From Zoogloeaceae bacterium (GTDB lineage: Bacteria; Pseudomonadota; Gammaproteobacteria; Burkholderiales; Rhodocyclaceae), in contig JAITRP010000073.1 in NCBI GenBank assembly GCA_031288305.1, forward strand, positions 1-35,681: 35,681 nt of DNA, in the 5' to 3' direction. The notes beneath the pieces are model-generated. The model ran no database searches. It saw only the letters and a program-made list of their open reading frames with translations, and had not been told where the DNA came from. The translations under genes were made by a program, and so were the position numbers. Positions 25,960 to 34,244 of this stretch are shown piece by piece. The first letter of the stretch is position 1; each line of letters opens with the position of its first letter.

Positions 25960-27119
25960 GCCGCCGTATCCTCTTCTGGATCGTTGGCGTCGTCGTTTTC
26001 GTGACGCTGGCGGCGTACCTCTTTTTTGAAAACATGGAGCCGGAAATCGTCCAGAAAAAAAGCGGCATGTCGCTGGAAGCGCGGCGCAATCGTTATCTGG
26101 CGACGGAGCGTTTCCTCGCGCGCATGGGGCGCCAGACGCAACGCATCGAACGTCCCGTTGCCCTGGAGTCCCTGCCGGAAGGCGGCGTGCTCATCCTGGC
26201 GACCGCGGGTAACAATGACGTGATGAATGCCGACCGTGCCCAAAAGATACTGGATTGGGTGGCGCGCGGCGGTTATCTCATTCTGGAGTGGGATTGGATC
26301 GGGACAGAAAACCCGCTCGTTGCGCCGTTCGGGGTAAAAGAAGGGGATCGTGAAGAAGAGAAGAAAGGCATTGTGCGCCGGGAGCGTGACGTGTCGTCGG
26401 GTACTTCCTTTTTCGTCGAGGCCAGTCTGCCCGGCAGTGGGCAGCGCTACCGGCTTTCCCCCGGACATACAATGGATTCAATGGAGGCCGGGGAAACACC
26501 GCCGCTCTGGCAGGTCGAAAACCGTTATGGAAACGACATGCTGCATTACGCCTGGGGACGCGGCAACGTCACGCTGATCGGTTCGCTCGGTTTGCTCAAC
26601 AACCACGAATTGGGCGATTTCGACCACGCGGAATTTTTCTGGGCGCTGTTGCGGCGTTACCAGCCCGAAGGCGTGATTCATTTTGCCCAGCGTCTGGAAT
26701 ATCAAACCCTCTGGCAGTGGCTTTCGACCACCGCCTGGCGGGCGCTGTTGGGCACGGCGGCCCTGATTCTGCTCTGGCTCTTCTGGGTCGTGCCGCGCTT
26801 TGGCTGCGTGCGCGCGGTTCCGGAAGTCGAACGGCGCGGTCTTTCCGAGCATCTGCTGGCCCTGGGACGCTGCCTGTGGCGGGAAAAAGCCCTGGCTTCC
26901 CTGCTGGATACGGCGCGGCGGGAAATCGACCAGCGTCTGGCGCAACGCCACCCCCGGCTTTTGCGGCTTCCCGTGCCGGAACAGCATCAGGAACTGGCGC
27001 GGCAAAGCGGCCTTGCCGTCGCCGAAATCAACGCGGCGCTCGGCAGCGTCACGCCCCCCTCGCCGGAAACTTTTACCCGCGCGATGCAGACCGTGCAAGA
27101 TCTGGAGCGCGCGCTGTGA
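25956..27119 (+). CDS. DUF4350 membrane protein
   Basis: A 387-residue protein anchored by an N-terminal segment (ILFWIVGVVVFVTLAAYLFF, residues 4-23) and a second one near 262-282 (LLGTAALILLWLFWVV). Between them is a soluble, probably periplasmic domain with the DUF4350 pattern: EARRNRYLATERFLARMGRQ near the start, LILATAGNNDVMNA, then WVARGGYLILEWD, which resembles a GATase-like Rossmann fold. The ~100-residue C-terminal part is cytoplasmic and helical. The start lies in the stop of the DUF4129 gene (ATGA) with AAGGAGG just upstream. It is the usual partner of MoxR and DUF58 genes. Function unknown. Confidence 0.8.
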   Translation: MSRRILFWIVGVVVFVTLAAYLFFENMEPEIVQKKSGMSLEARRNRYLATERFLARMGRQTQRIERPVALESLPEGGVLILATAGNNDVMNADRAQKILDWVARGGYLILEWDWIGTENPLVAPFGVKEGDREEEKKGIVRRERDVSSGTSFFVEASLPGSGQRYRLSPGHTMDSMEAGETPPLWQVENRYGNDMLHYAWGRGNVTLIGSLGLLNNHELGDFDHAEFFWALLRRYQPEGVIHFAQRLEYQTLWQWLSTTAWRALLGTAALILLWLFWVVPRFGCVRAVPEVERRGLSEHLLALGRCLWREKALASLLDTARREIDQRLAQRHPRLLRLPVPEQHQELARQSGLAVAEINAALGSVTPPSPETFTRAMQTVQDLERAL

Positions 27120-27165
27120 TTGTCCAGAACACCTTTGTCATCGCATCCCCAAACAGGAAGACACC

Positions 27166-28143
27166 ATGAGCACATTACCCCCGGAAAAGGCAAAAGAAGC
27201 CGCCGAGTTGCTGCAAAAACTGCGCGATGAACTGGGCAAGGCCGTGATCGGCCAGCGCGGCGTGATCGAGGAAGTGCTGATCGCCCTGCTGGCGGAAGCA
27301 CATGTGCTGCTCGAGGGCGTGCCGGGCCTGGGCAAGACCCTGCTGGTCAAGGCGCTGGCCAAGACCTTTTCCGGGGAGTTCGCGCGCATCCAGTTCACCC
27401 CCGACCTCATGCCTTCCGACGTGGTCGGCCATACCTTTTTCGAGAGCGCGAGCAACACCTTCATGACCCGCAAGGGACCGGTGTTTACCCACCTGCTGCT
27501 GGCCGACGAAATCAACCGCGCCCCCGCCAAGACGCAGGCGGCGCTGCTGGAAGCCATGCAGGAATACCAGGTGACGCTGGAAGGCAAATCCCTGCCCCTG
27601 CCCACGCCCTTCATGGTGCTGGCGACACAGAACCCCATCGAGCAGGAAGGCACCTATCCGCTGCCGGAAGCGCAACTGGATCGTTTTTTGTTGAAAGTCT
27701 GCATCGACTACCCGGACATCAAGGAAGAAATCGCCTTGATCCAGCTTGTCACCAATAAGCAGAGCGGCGCCGCCCTGGGAGTGGAAGCGGTGGAAACGCT
27801 CATTGCGGCGCGTCAAATCAGCGCCCTGCAACGCGCCACCTCCTTCGTCGATGTGGACGCGCGGGTGCTGGATTACGCCGTGCGCCTCGTCCGCGCCACG
27901 CGCGAGCATCCGGGCTTTTCCATTGGCGCGGGGCCACGCGGCGGCATCGCCCTGATTCGCGCCGCGCGCGGCGCGGCGCTCCTGCGCGGGGAAAATTTCG
28001 TGACGCCCGACGACGTGCGCCGCGTCGCCCTGCCCGCGCTGCGCCATCGCGTCGCCCTGTCGCCGGAAGCGGAAATCGAGGGCAATACCGTGGACGCGCT
28101 CCTGCGCGGCCTGTTCGACGAAGTGGCCGCGCCGCGAGTTTGA
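27166..28143 (+). CDS. MoxR-family AAA+ ATPase
   Basis: A 325-residue MoxR-type AAA+ ATPase (AAA_3 class), thought to act as a chaperone or remodelling factor with a VWA or DUF58 partner. Walker A is EGVPGLGKT (K57), Walker B is LLLADEINRAP (D114), followed by AKTQAALLEAMQEYQVTLEG, sensor 1 (VLATQNPIEQEGTYPLPEAQ) and the C-terminal lid with RGGIALIRAARGAALLRG. ATG 27166 is the first start in the domain, 46 bp after the DUF4350 stop, with AGGAAG upstream; the longer open frame lies over the DUF4350 gene. Unlike in most genomes, the DUF58 gene does not follow at once but after ~950 bp. Confidence 0.92.
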   Translation: MSTLPPEKAKEAAELLQKLRDELGKAVIGQRGVIEEVLIALLAEAHVLLEGVPGLGKTLLVKALAKTFSGEFARIQFTPDLMPSDVVGHTFFESASNTFMTRKGPVFTHLLLADEINRAPAKTQAALLEAMQEYQVTLEGKSLPLPTPFMVLATQNPIEQEGTYPLPEAQLDRFLLKVCIDYPDIKEEIALIQLVTNKQSGAALGVEAVETLIAARQISALQRATSFVDVDARVLDYAVRLVRATREHPGFSIGAGPRGGIALIRAARGAALLRGENFVTPDDVRRVALPALRHRVALSPEAEIEGNTVDALLRGLFDEVAAPRV

Positions 28144-28149
28144 AGGAGG

Positions 28150-28176
28150 CGTCAAAAAGTGAAAACCCATTTTTTG
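28150..28176 (+). repeat. CGTCAAAAAG hairpin repeat, copy after the MoxR gene
   Basis: CGTCAAAAAG (28150-28159) is followed by TTTTTTG (28170-28176). The stem pairs with CAAAAAG (28153-28159) using one G-T wobble, then GTGCGGCTTT follows as in the other copies. It begins 6 nt after the MoxR stop. Confidence 0.65.
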
Positions 28177-28189
28177 TGCGGCTTTGCCC

Positions 28190-28245
28190 TTCCCCCTCCC
28201 CTGACAAGGGGAGGCCGGGGAGGGGTTGGGTTTGCGGCGGTTCAG
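28190..28245. repeat. GC-rich dispersed repeat with inverted partner at 30649-30666
   Basis: CCTTCCCCCTCCCC and GGGGAGGCCGGGGAGGGG form a self-complementary block, then GGGTTTGCGGCGGTTCAG (28228-28245). The exact reverse complement of that last 18-mer occurs at 30649-30666, also next to a GGGGAGGGCTGGGGAGGGG block. So the same repeat lies in opposite orientation on both sides of the DUF58 gene. Confidence 0.6.
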
Positions 28246-28339
28246 TCCGCATCAGACCCTTGGTGTCTGCTCCTCTGCCACAAACCCCTGCGCGTTGCGC
28301 GATTGCTCTTCGATTCAGTAATCAAAAGGAATAAATATC

Positions 28340-28495
28340 ATGCCTTTCATGCCTTGGGCGGTCGCCTTTATCCTTTGCTTTCCACTGTCATTCCTGTGGT
28401 ACTGGCGGAGGAAGCGCGCACAAAACCCTTGGCCTCTGTGTGCGCTCCTGGCGCTGTTACCCGCTTTTTGGGCGTTCAGATGCTCAGCAAAATAG
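28340..28495 (+). CDS. Small hydrophobic protein (possible front half of a split gene)
   Basis: A 51-residue open frame starting MPFMPWAVAFILCFPLSFLW, with AAAGGA 9 nt before the ATG. It has two hydrophobic stretches separated by YWRRKRAQNP, then ALLALLPAFWAF, and ends at TAG 28495. The next open frame (-1 relative) begins at 28480 and carries a soluble domain plus a C-terminal membrane segment. A single ancestral membrane protein broken by a frameshift near 28480-28495 is plausible, as is a pair of overlapping genes. I do not recognise it. Confidence 0.45.
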   Translation: MPFMPWAVAFILCFPLSFLWYWRRKRAQNPWPLCALLALLPAFWAFRCSAK

Positions 28496-28941
28496 GGGAA
28501 CCCTCGAAAGCCGACAGGGAAACGCTCCAAAACGGCGTGCGCGTTCAAGGCGTCGTGGCAGGGGTCAGGACTTACGATAAATTGCTCAGGGGTAGGATCA
28601 GCGAGTTCGTGTTTGGAACGCCCCCCACGACTTGGATATTGGATGTGGACTATTCACAACCCGGAGGCGACCGTTATCGGATTTCGCGTTTTGTCAACAC
28701 CAGCAACCACAAGCCGGGAGACATGGTGGAAGTGGCGATCAGCAGGGATAATGACCCGAATCTTCGCGCTCCCAATGGTCGACTGCATAGCATCGTCATA
28801 ACACCCGATGACTGGCGCTTCACCGACGACATGAGCGAGCGAGGTTGGATTATTTTTGCTGGTTTGATGTGGTGGGTGTTTTTCTGCATCTTTCGCGGCA
28901 GGAAGGATGAGGATACGCATGGTAGAAAGGGATACGTATAG
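28480..28941 (+). CDS. DUF3592-like small membrane protein
   Basis: A 153-residue open frame (MLSKIGEPSKADRETLQNGV...). The middle is beta-rich: GVRVQGVVAGVRTYDK, TWILDVDYSQPGGDRYRISR, then KPGDMVEVAISRDNDPNLRA, the style of DUF3592-type domains (a small beta domain ending in a P/D-N-P motif). A membrane segment lies near the C-terminus (GWIIFAGLMWWVFFCIF). There is no good ribosome site at 28480; the open frame runs upstream into repeat DNA, which is not coding. It overlaps the previous 51-residue frame by 16 bp. It separates the MoxR and DUF58 genes. The function is unknown and the family call is tentative. Confidence 0.45.
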   Translation: MLSKIGEPSKADRETLQNGVRVQGVVAGVRTYDKLLRGRISEFVFGTPPTTWILDVDYSQPGGDRYRISRFVNTSNHKPGDMVEVAISRDNDPNLRAPNGRLHSIVITPDDWRFTDDMSERGWIIFAGLMWWVFFCIFRGRKDEDTHGRKGYV

Positions 28942-28980
28942 AACGCTCCTGCGGGGCGTTGATCAACTTTTCGAAAAGTT
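28942..28980. repeat. Two adjacent palindromes after the DUF3592-like gene
   Basis: AACGCTCCTGCGGGGCGTT (28942-28960) can form a short GC stem right at the stop codon, and AACTTTTCGAAAAGTT (28965-28980) is a perfect 16-bp palindrome four bases later. No T-run follows. Together they may act as a weak terminator; a protein-binding site is also possible. Confidence 0.45.
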
Positions 28981-29090
28981 CATACAGAAACCATGCACAT
29001 CCCAGCTACTGACCACGGACTACAGATTACAAAGCGCGCAACGCACGCGCGCTGTCTTCTGTCCCCTGTCCTTGCCATACACTAATAACC

Positions 29091-30413
29091 ATGCTGCTGC
29101 CCCGTAAAAACCTCGTTGTCGCCGCCGCCTCCTGGCTGGGGGTATCCATCGCGGCGCTGTTTTTCCCGGCGCTCGTCCTTGCCTGGCAGGGGCTGGGCAT
29201 GCTTTTTCTGGCGCTGGCGCTGGGTGACGCCTGGCTTGCCTGGCGGCGCGGCAATCCGCTCACGATCACGCGACGCATGCACCTGACCTGGCCGGTGGGG
29301 GTGGAGCAGAAAATCCGCCTGCATCTGGCGCTGGATGCCGATTGGCGCGGCGGGCGGCTTTCCGGCCTCCTTTTCGACCAGCATCCCGACACGCTGGAAT
29401 CCCCGGATTTGCCCCTGGCCTTTACGATTGGCGCGGGGGAATGGCAGGAACTCACCTACCGGGTAACGCCCGATCTGCGCGGCGAACAGCATTTTGGCCT
29501 GACGCATCTGCGGTTGAATTCTCCCTTGGGATTTTGGCATCTGCAACGCTGGTTCGGCAAGGCGGAAGCGGTGCGGGTGTTCCCGAATTTTGCGCGCGTG
29601 GCGCAATACGCGCTTTTAGCGATGGATGACCGTCTGGCGCAGATGGGCATTCTGCGCCGCTCTCGGCGTGGCGCCGGGCTGGATTTTCACCAGTTGCGCG
29701 AATACCGCCGCGACGATCCGCCGCGCAGCATCGACTGGAAAGCCAGCGCGCGCATGATGAAATTGATTGCGCGCGAATATCAGGATGAGCGCGACCAACA
29801 GATCATTTTCCTGATCGACTGCGGCCAGCGCATGCGCAGCCGCGATGATGCGCTTTCGCATTTCGACCACACCCTGAACGCCATGTTGCTCCTTGCCTAC
29901 GTGGCCTTGCGGCAAGGCGACGCAGTGGGCTTTGCCACCTTCGCGCATGCGCGGCCACGCTTTTTCCCGCCGCAAAAGTCGACGGTAACCCTGCAAAAAC
30001 TGCTGGAAGCCGCCTACGACCTGCAACCTTCGGCGCAGACTTCCGACTATCTCGCCGCCAGCGATTTTCTCGTGCGCCGGATCCGCAAACGCGCGCTGGT
30101 CGTGCTGCTCACCAATCTGCGCGACGAAGACGAAGCCACCCTCTCGCCCGCGATTGCGCAGTTGCGGGCGCGCCATCTGGTGCTGCTTGCCAGCCTGCGC
30201 GAAACCGGGCTGGACAAACGCCTGGAGTCCCGCGTCGAAAACTTCGATGACGCCCTGGCCTACGCCGTCGCCCTGGACTATCGGGAAGCCCGCCGCCGCC
30301 AACTCGTCCGCCTGCGCGCCCTGGGCGCGCGCCTGCTGGAAACTTCCCCGCAACAGTTACCTGTGGCGCTGGTCAACCGCTATTGGGAACTGAAACGCGG
30401 CGGTGCGATTTAG
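29091..30413 (+). CDS. DUF58-family protein (MoxR partner)
   Basis: A 440-residue protein with two N-terminal hydrophobic segments (about residues 8-24 and 28-47) and a beta-rich middle. The DUF58 core (GAGLDFHQLREYRRDDPPRS, then IDWKASARMMKLIAREYQDE, residues ~202-245) leads into a VWA-like fold (QQIIFLIDCGQRMRSRDD). DUF58 proteins are the standard partner of MoxR ATPases and are thought to work with them at the membrane. ATG 29091 is taken as the start because it opens the membrane segment; no clear ribosome site is seen. The gene is 947 bp from the MoxR gene with repeats and a small gene between, which may uncouple it. Confidence 0.87.
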   Translation: MLLPRKNLVVAAASWLGVSIAALFFPALVLAWQGLGMLFLALALGDAWLAWRRGNPLTITRRMHLTWPVGVEQKIRLHLALDADWRGGRLSGLLFDQHPDTLESPDLPLAFTIGAGEWQELTYRVTPDLRGEQHFGLTHLRLNSPLGFWHLQRWFGKAEAVRVFPNFARVAQYALLAMDDRLAQMGILRRSRRGAGLDFHQLREYRRDDPPRSIDWKASARMMKLIAREYQDERDQQIIFLIDCGQRMRSRDDALSHFDHTLNAMLLLAYVALRQGDAVGFATFAHARPRFFPPQKSTVTLQKLLEAAYDLQPSAQTSDYLAASDFLVRRIRKRALVVLLTNLRDEDEATLSPAIAQLRARHLVLLASLRETGLDKRLESRVENFDDALAYAVALDYREARRRQLVRLRALGARLLETSPQQLPVALVNRYWELKRGGAI

Positions 30414-30579
30414 GAGACGGGAGACAGGGGAGCGGCTTTCGGGTGCGATCCAAATTGGAGGAAAAACCGCCCAGAACGAAGCGCAGCCGCGCTCCCTTCC
30501 CTACTGAAGCCGAAAGCGAAAGGACAGCCGCAGTCTGGTCTGGCAAAGCCAGATGCAGCAAAGTCTTTGCAGGCTGCGA

Positions 30580-30735
30580 AGCTGCACACAAGGGGAGGGC
30601 TGGGGAGGGGCTTGCAGCTGCGGAACAGGAACCAGGGTTCGATGCAAGCTGAACCGCCGCAAACCCTTTATAGGGCGCAACCTCTTTGCAGGGCGCAACC
30701 CCCCTCGTTCCCCCCCCTTCACAGGGGGGAAGGCA
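30580..30735. repeat. GC-rich repeat cluster between DUF58 and ppiD genes
   Basis: The 549-bp gap 30414-30962 holds no gene I can support. It contains GGGGAGGGCTGGGGAGGGG, the inverted 18-mer CTGAACCGCCGCAAACCC (30649-30666), two direct copies of AGGGCGCAACC 19 bp apart (near 30672 and 30690), and a hairpin with arms TTCCCCCC (30708-30715) and GGGGGGAA (30724-30731). Confidence 0.55.
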
Positions 30736-30880
30736 ACCGCGCTTTCCCTGATCGTCAAGCCATGCTCAACCTTGAGATACCAGCAACGGCATACCTATTG
30801 GAGATTGACGTCACCTTGACTTCCTCCACTTTGGATCGCGCCCCGGTTGTTCTGTCCTCTGATCGCAATGAACTTTAATC

Positions 30881-30889
30881 TGGTACTAT
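30881..30889 (+). promoter_or_regulatory. Candidate extended -10 promoter for ppiD
   Basis: TGGTACTAT fits an extended -10 box (TGnTAnnAT type) about 74 bp before the ppiD ATG, in the first AT-rich stretch after the repeat cluster. No good -35 is visible, as is common with extended -10 promoters. Confidence 0.35.
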
Positions 30890-30962
30890 TCGCAGGTTTT
30901 TTCGTGTCCGTGCGCCGCGCATAGGCTGCGGGCTTTTGTCTATTCTTTTCGTGTTTTCTGCC

Positions 30963-32876
30963 ATGTTTGACGCCATTCGCAACAACAAACGCCTCGTCCA
31001 GATTTTCTTGTTGTTCATAACGGTACCTTTTGCGGTCTGGGGACTGGATGCCTATTTCCAGGGGGGCGGCGATACGACGCTTGCCACGATAGGCAAGATG
31101 CGGATTACGACCGCGGAGTTTCGGGAAGCGTTGCGCGAGCGGCAGGATCAAGAACGTCAGCAAAGGCCAGGCGCGGACGTGGCGGCACTCAATACGCCAA
31201 AGATGCGCGCGAGCTTGCTGGAAGATATGGTGATGCGGCAGATTTTGTTGCTGGAAGCCAAACGCCTGCATCTGGATGTGCGAGCGTCCATGCGCGAGGT
31301 GATCCAGAGTCTTCCGGAATTTCAGGATCCGAAAAGTGGCGCGTTTTCCCAGGAACAATACGAATCCGCGCTGGCAATGGTCAACATGAGTGTGCCAGAA
31401 TTCGAGGCGCGGCTTCAGGAAAACATGTTGCAGCAGACGTTGTTGGGCGCGGTGAAGAACAGCGCCTTTGCGTCGCAAACCGTGGCGCGGCAATTTGCCG
31501 TCTTGCAGACGGAAACACGCATCGTGGAAGAAAGTTTGGCGACCTGGCAGAGCCTGATGGGGCAGGTGGATGCCACGGAGGCGGAAGCGCAACAGTTTTA
31601 TGACGCCAACGCGCCCAAGTTTACCTTGCCGGAACAGGCGCGTGTCGAATATCTGGTTCTTTCGCAAAAGGAACTGGAAGAAAAGAACAAGCTGGATGAA
31701 AAGACGATGCGCGCCTGGTATGACACGCATAAGGAGCGTTTCTTCTCGCCGGAGATGCGGCGCGCCAGTCATATCCTGATGTCCAGCAAGGCCGACGCCG
31801 AGGCGTTGTTGGCGGATGTGAGGCAGAATCCAGATCGCTTTGCCGAACTGGCCAAAAGCAAATCGACAGATCCGGGTTCCGCGAAGCAGGACGGCGATTT
31901 GGGGTTTTTCGAGCGCGCGGGTATGGTCAAACCTTTTGCTGACGCGGCATTTGCCCTGAAGATCGGCGAAGTTTCCGATGTGGTGGAAAGCGAGTTTGGC
32001 TTTCATATTATTCTTTTGACTGCGGTTCAACCAGAGCATTACCGCTCTTTTGCCGAGGCGCGCATGGAAGTAGAAGCGGAATTGAAGCGCGAGGGCGCGA
32101 CGCGTTTTGCTGAAAACTCCGAGAAATTTTCCACTCTGGTTTTTGAGCAATTCGATAGCCTCAAGCCTGCCGCCGATGCATTTGGCCTCGTGGCGCGGCA
32201 ATCCGGCTGGCTGACGCGCGAGGCGAATCCGCAGGCGGGAGACGAAGCCTTGCGTAGCGCGAAACTGCGCAACGCGATGTTTGACGATGAAGTGCTCAAG
32301 AACGGGCGCAACTCCGAGGCAGTGGAAATCGCGCCGGGCGTCATGGCATCCGCGCGGCTGCTGGAACACCGGCCTGCCGCCCTGCTCCCCTTTGCGGACG
32401 TGCGGCGGGACATCCTGACCTTTCTGCGGCAGGAAAAAGCGCAGGCACTGGCGGTGGAGCGTGGAAAGGAAAATCTGGCGGAACTGGAAAAAGCCGGGCC
32501 GGATGCGCCCCTCAAACCCTTGAACGCCAGGCTGAAGCTGAAGTGGAGCAAGCCGCAACCTGTTTCCCGCGATGTTTCCCGCGAGAAACCTGGCGAACTA
32601 CATCCTTTGTCCATTGACGCCATCTTTCGCGCGCCCGGCGAGCAAAAGCCGCCGTTTTACATCGGCGTGGAATTGCCCGGCATGGGATACGCGCTCTATA
32701 AAATCAATCGCGTAACGGCGGGCGAAGTGCAAGAAGGCGCTTTGGCGGAGGCGCAGGAGTTGCTGACCAACATGAATGCGCAGATGCAGGTGAACGCCTA
32801 TCTGTCTGCCTTGCGCCAGCGTTACGCGGTGGAAATCAACGAAAAGAAGCTGCTGGAAGAAGGCGGCAAGGACTAG
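30963..32876 (+). CDS. ppiD: Periplasmic folding chaperone / peptidyl-prolyl isomerase PpiD
   Basis: A 637-residue inner-membrane-anchored chaperone facing the periplasm. The start MFDAIRNNKRLVQIFLLFIT is family-typical: a short cytoplasmic tail and one membrane segment at ~11-29. A SurA-N-like helical domain follows, then a parvulin-type domain at about residues 264-356 (MRRASHILMSSKADAEALLA, DPGSAKQDGDLGFFERAGMV, GEVSDVVESEFGFHIILLTA), then a C-terminal helical part. It assists newly exported outer-membrane and periplasmic proteins near the Sec translocon. ATG 30963 is preferred to an in-frame TTG at 30936 because of the conserved MFD start. The stop is 2 bp before the transporter gene. Confidence 0.9.
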   Translation: MFDAIRNNKRLVQIFLLFITVPFAVWGLDAYFQGGGDTTLATIGKMRITTAEFREALRERQDQERQQRPGADVAALNTPKMRASLLEDMVMRQILLLEAKRLHLDVRASMREVIQSLPEFQDPKSGAFSQEQYESALAMVNMSVPEFEARLQENMLQQTLLGAVKNSAFASQTVARQFAVLQTETRIVEESLATWQSLMGQVDATEAEAQQFYDANAPKFTLPEQARVEYLVLSQKELEEKNKLDEKTMRAWYDTHKERFFSPEMRRASHILMSSKADAEALLADVRQNPDRFAELAKSKSTDPGSAKQDGDLGFFERAGMVKPFADAAFALKIGEVSDVVESEFGFHIILLTAVQPEHYRSFAEARMEVEAELKREGATRFAENSEKFSTLVFEQFDSLKPAADAFGLVARQSGWLTREANPQAGDEALRSAKLRNAMFDDEVLKNGRNSEAVEIAPGVMASARLLEHRPAALLPFADVRRDILTFLRQEKAQALAVERGKENLAELEKAGPDAPLKPLNARLKLKWSKPQPVSRDVSREKPGELHPLSIDAIFRAPGEQKPPFYIGVELPGMGYALYKINRVTAGEVQEGALAEAQELLTNMNAQMQVNAYLSALRQRYAVEINEKKLLEEGGKD

Positions 32877-32878
32877 CC

Positions 32879-34234
32879 ATGTCTTCCGGCGCGCCGCGTT
32901 CCACCTGGTCGAGCCGCTGGGCCTTCATTCTGGTGACGATAGGTTCCGCGGTCGGACTGGGCAATATCTGGCGCTTTCCTTACATGACCGGCGCGCAGGG
33001 CGGCAGCGCCTTCGTGCTGGTCTATCTGCTGTGTGTGGCGTTGGTGGGGCTGCCGCTGTTGATGGCGGAAATTCTCATTGGGCGGCGTGGGCGGGGCAAT
33101 CCTGTTTCCGCCATGCTCAAGGTGGCGGAAGAAAACGGCGCTTCGTCCTGGTGGGGCGTGCTGGGCTGGGGCGGCGTGTTGGGCGCTTTGCTGATCCTTG
33201 CCTATTACAGCGTGGTGGCGGGCTGGATTGTCGAGTACATGTACCAGGCCATCGCGGGCGTAAAAATTCTGACGCCAGAAGCGGCGGCGCAGGAGTTTGC
33301 CGGCTTGATGGCGGACCCGTTGCGGCTGATTTTCTGGCACACGGTCTTTCTCGCGCTGACGGTGGGCGTGGTGGCGCGCGGCGTGATTTCCGGCATTGAG
33401 CGCGCCAGTCTGCTGATGATGCCCGCATTGTTCGCCATCCTGTTGTTTCTGGTGCTGTGGGGCGGCATGGTTGGCAACATGCGCGCCGCTTGGCATTTCA
33501 TGTTTGATTTCAAGCCGGAACTGCTGACGGGACAAGTGGTGCTTTCCGCGATGGGGCACGCCTTCTTCTCCCTGAGCCTGGGCATGGGCGTAATCATGGC
33601 GTATGGCTCCTATCTGGACAAGCACTCCAGCATTGCGCACAACAGTTTCTGGATCGCGCTGGCGGATACGCTGGTGGGGTTGCTGGCAGGACTGGCGATT
33701 TTTTCGCTCACTTTCGCGCATGGATTGGAAGCGTCTTCCGGCCCTGGCCTGGTTTTCCATACCCTGCCGCTGGTATTTGCGCACATGCCCGGCGGGCGCG
33801 TGGTCGGCTCGCTTTTTTTCCTGCTGGTGCTGTTCGCCGCCTGGACTTCGGCCATTTCACTGGCGGAACCTTTCGTCGCCTGGGTTACGGAGCGTCTGGG
33901 CGTGCATCGCGCCGTAGCCGCCTGGGGCACGGGATTTGCCGTGTGGCTGCCAGGCGTGGCGGTCTGTCTTTCCTTCAACGACTGGAGCGGCTGGAAACTC
34001 TTTGGCCTCAACCTCTTTGACCAGTTGGATTACCTGACCAGCCGCATCCTCATGCCGCTTTCCGGCCTTGCTGTCGCCTTGTTCGCGGGCTGGATCATGT
34101 CACGGGAGAACGCGCAGGACGAAATTCGCCTGCCCGCCGCGCAATTCCAGCTCTGGCGGCAGGTATTGCGCTACGTCACCATTCTGGCGATTGTGCTGGT
34201 GTTTGTGTATCGCCTGATGAATCCCGATCCCTGA
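32879..34234 (+). CDS. SLC6/NSS-family sodium-dependent transporter
   Basis: A 451-residue integral membrane protein with about 11-12 hydrophobic segments. The neurotransmitter:sodium symporter signature [14 protein letters not shown] lies at residues 22-35, where sodium and substrate bind in LeuT-type folds. [16 protein letters not shown] (part of TM6) is also characteristic. It would import an amino acid or related solute with sodium; the substrate cannot be read from sequence. It begins 2 bp after the ppiD stop, so it is probably on the same transcript, and lies 10 bp before tsaD. The 451-residue length fits the bacterial members. Confidence 0.88.
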   Translation: MSSGAPRSTWSSRWAFILVTIGSAVGLGNIWRFPYMTGAQGGSAFVLVYLLCVALVGLPLLMAEILIGRRGRGNPVSAMLKVAEENGASSWWGVLGWGGVLGALLILAYYSVVAGWIVEYMYQAIAGVKILTPEAAAQEFAGLMADPLRLIFWHTVFLALTVGVVARGVISGIERASLLMMPALFAILLFLVLWGGMVGNMRAAWHFMFDFKPELLTGQVVLSAMGHAFFSLSLGMGVIMAYGSYLDKHSSIAHNSFWIALADTLVGLLAGLAIFSLTFAHGLEASSGPGLVFHTLPLVFAHMPGGRVVGSLFFLLVLFAAWTSAISLAEPFVAWVTERLGVHRAVAAWGTGFAVWLPGVAVCLSFNDWSGWKLFGLNLFDQLDYLTSRILMPLSGLAVALFAGWIMSRENAQDEIRLPAAQFQLWRQVLRYVTILAIVLVFVYRLMNPDP

Positions 34235-34244
34235 TGCCGAAAAC

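Noticed and set aside
28159-28479. Open frame extending the DUF3592-like gene upstream to 28159
   Set aside because: That part translates the hairpin and GC-rich repeats; no protein family or ribosome site supports it.
30795-32558. 587-codon minus-strand frame opposite ppiD
   Set aside because: Shadow of ppiD; composition rich in Arg/His/Leu with no domain.
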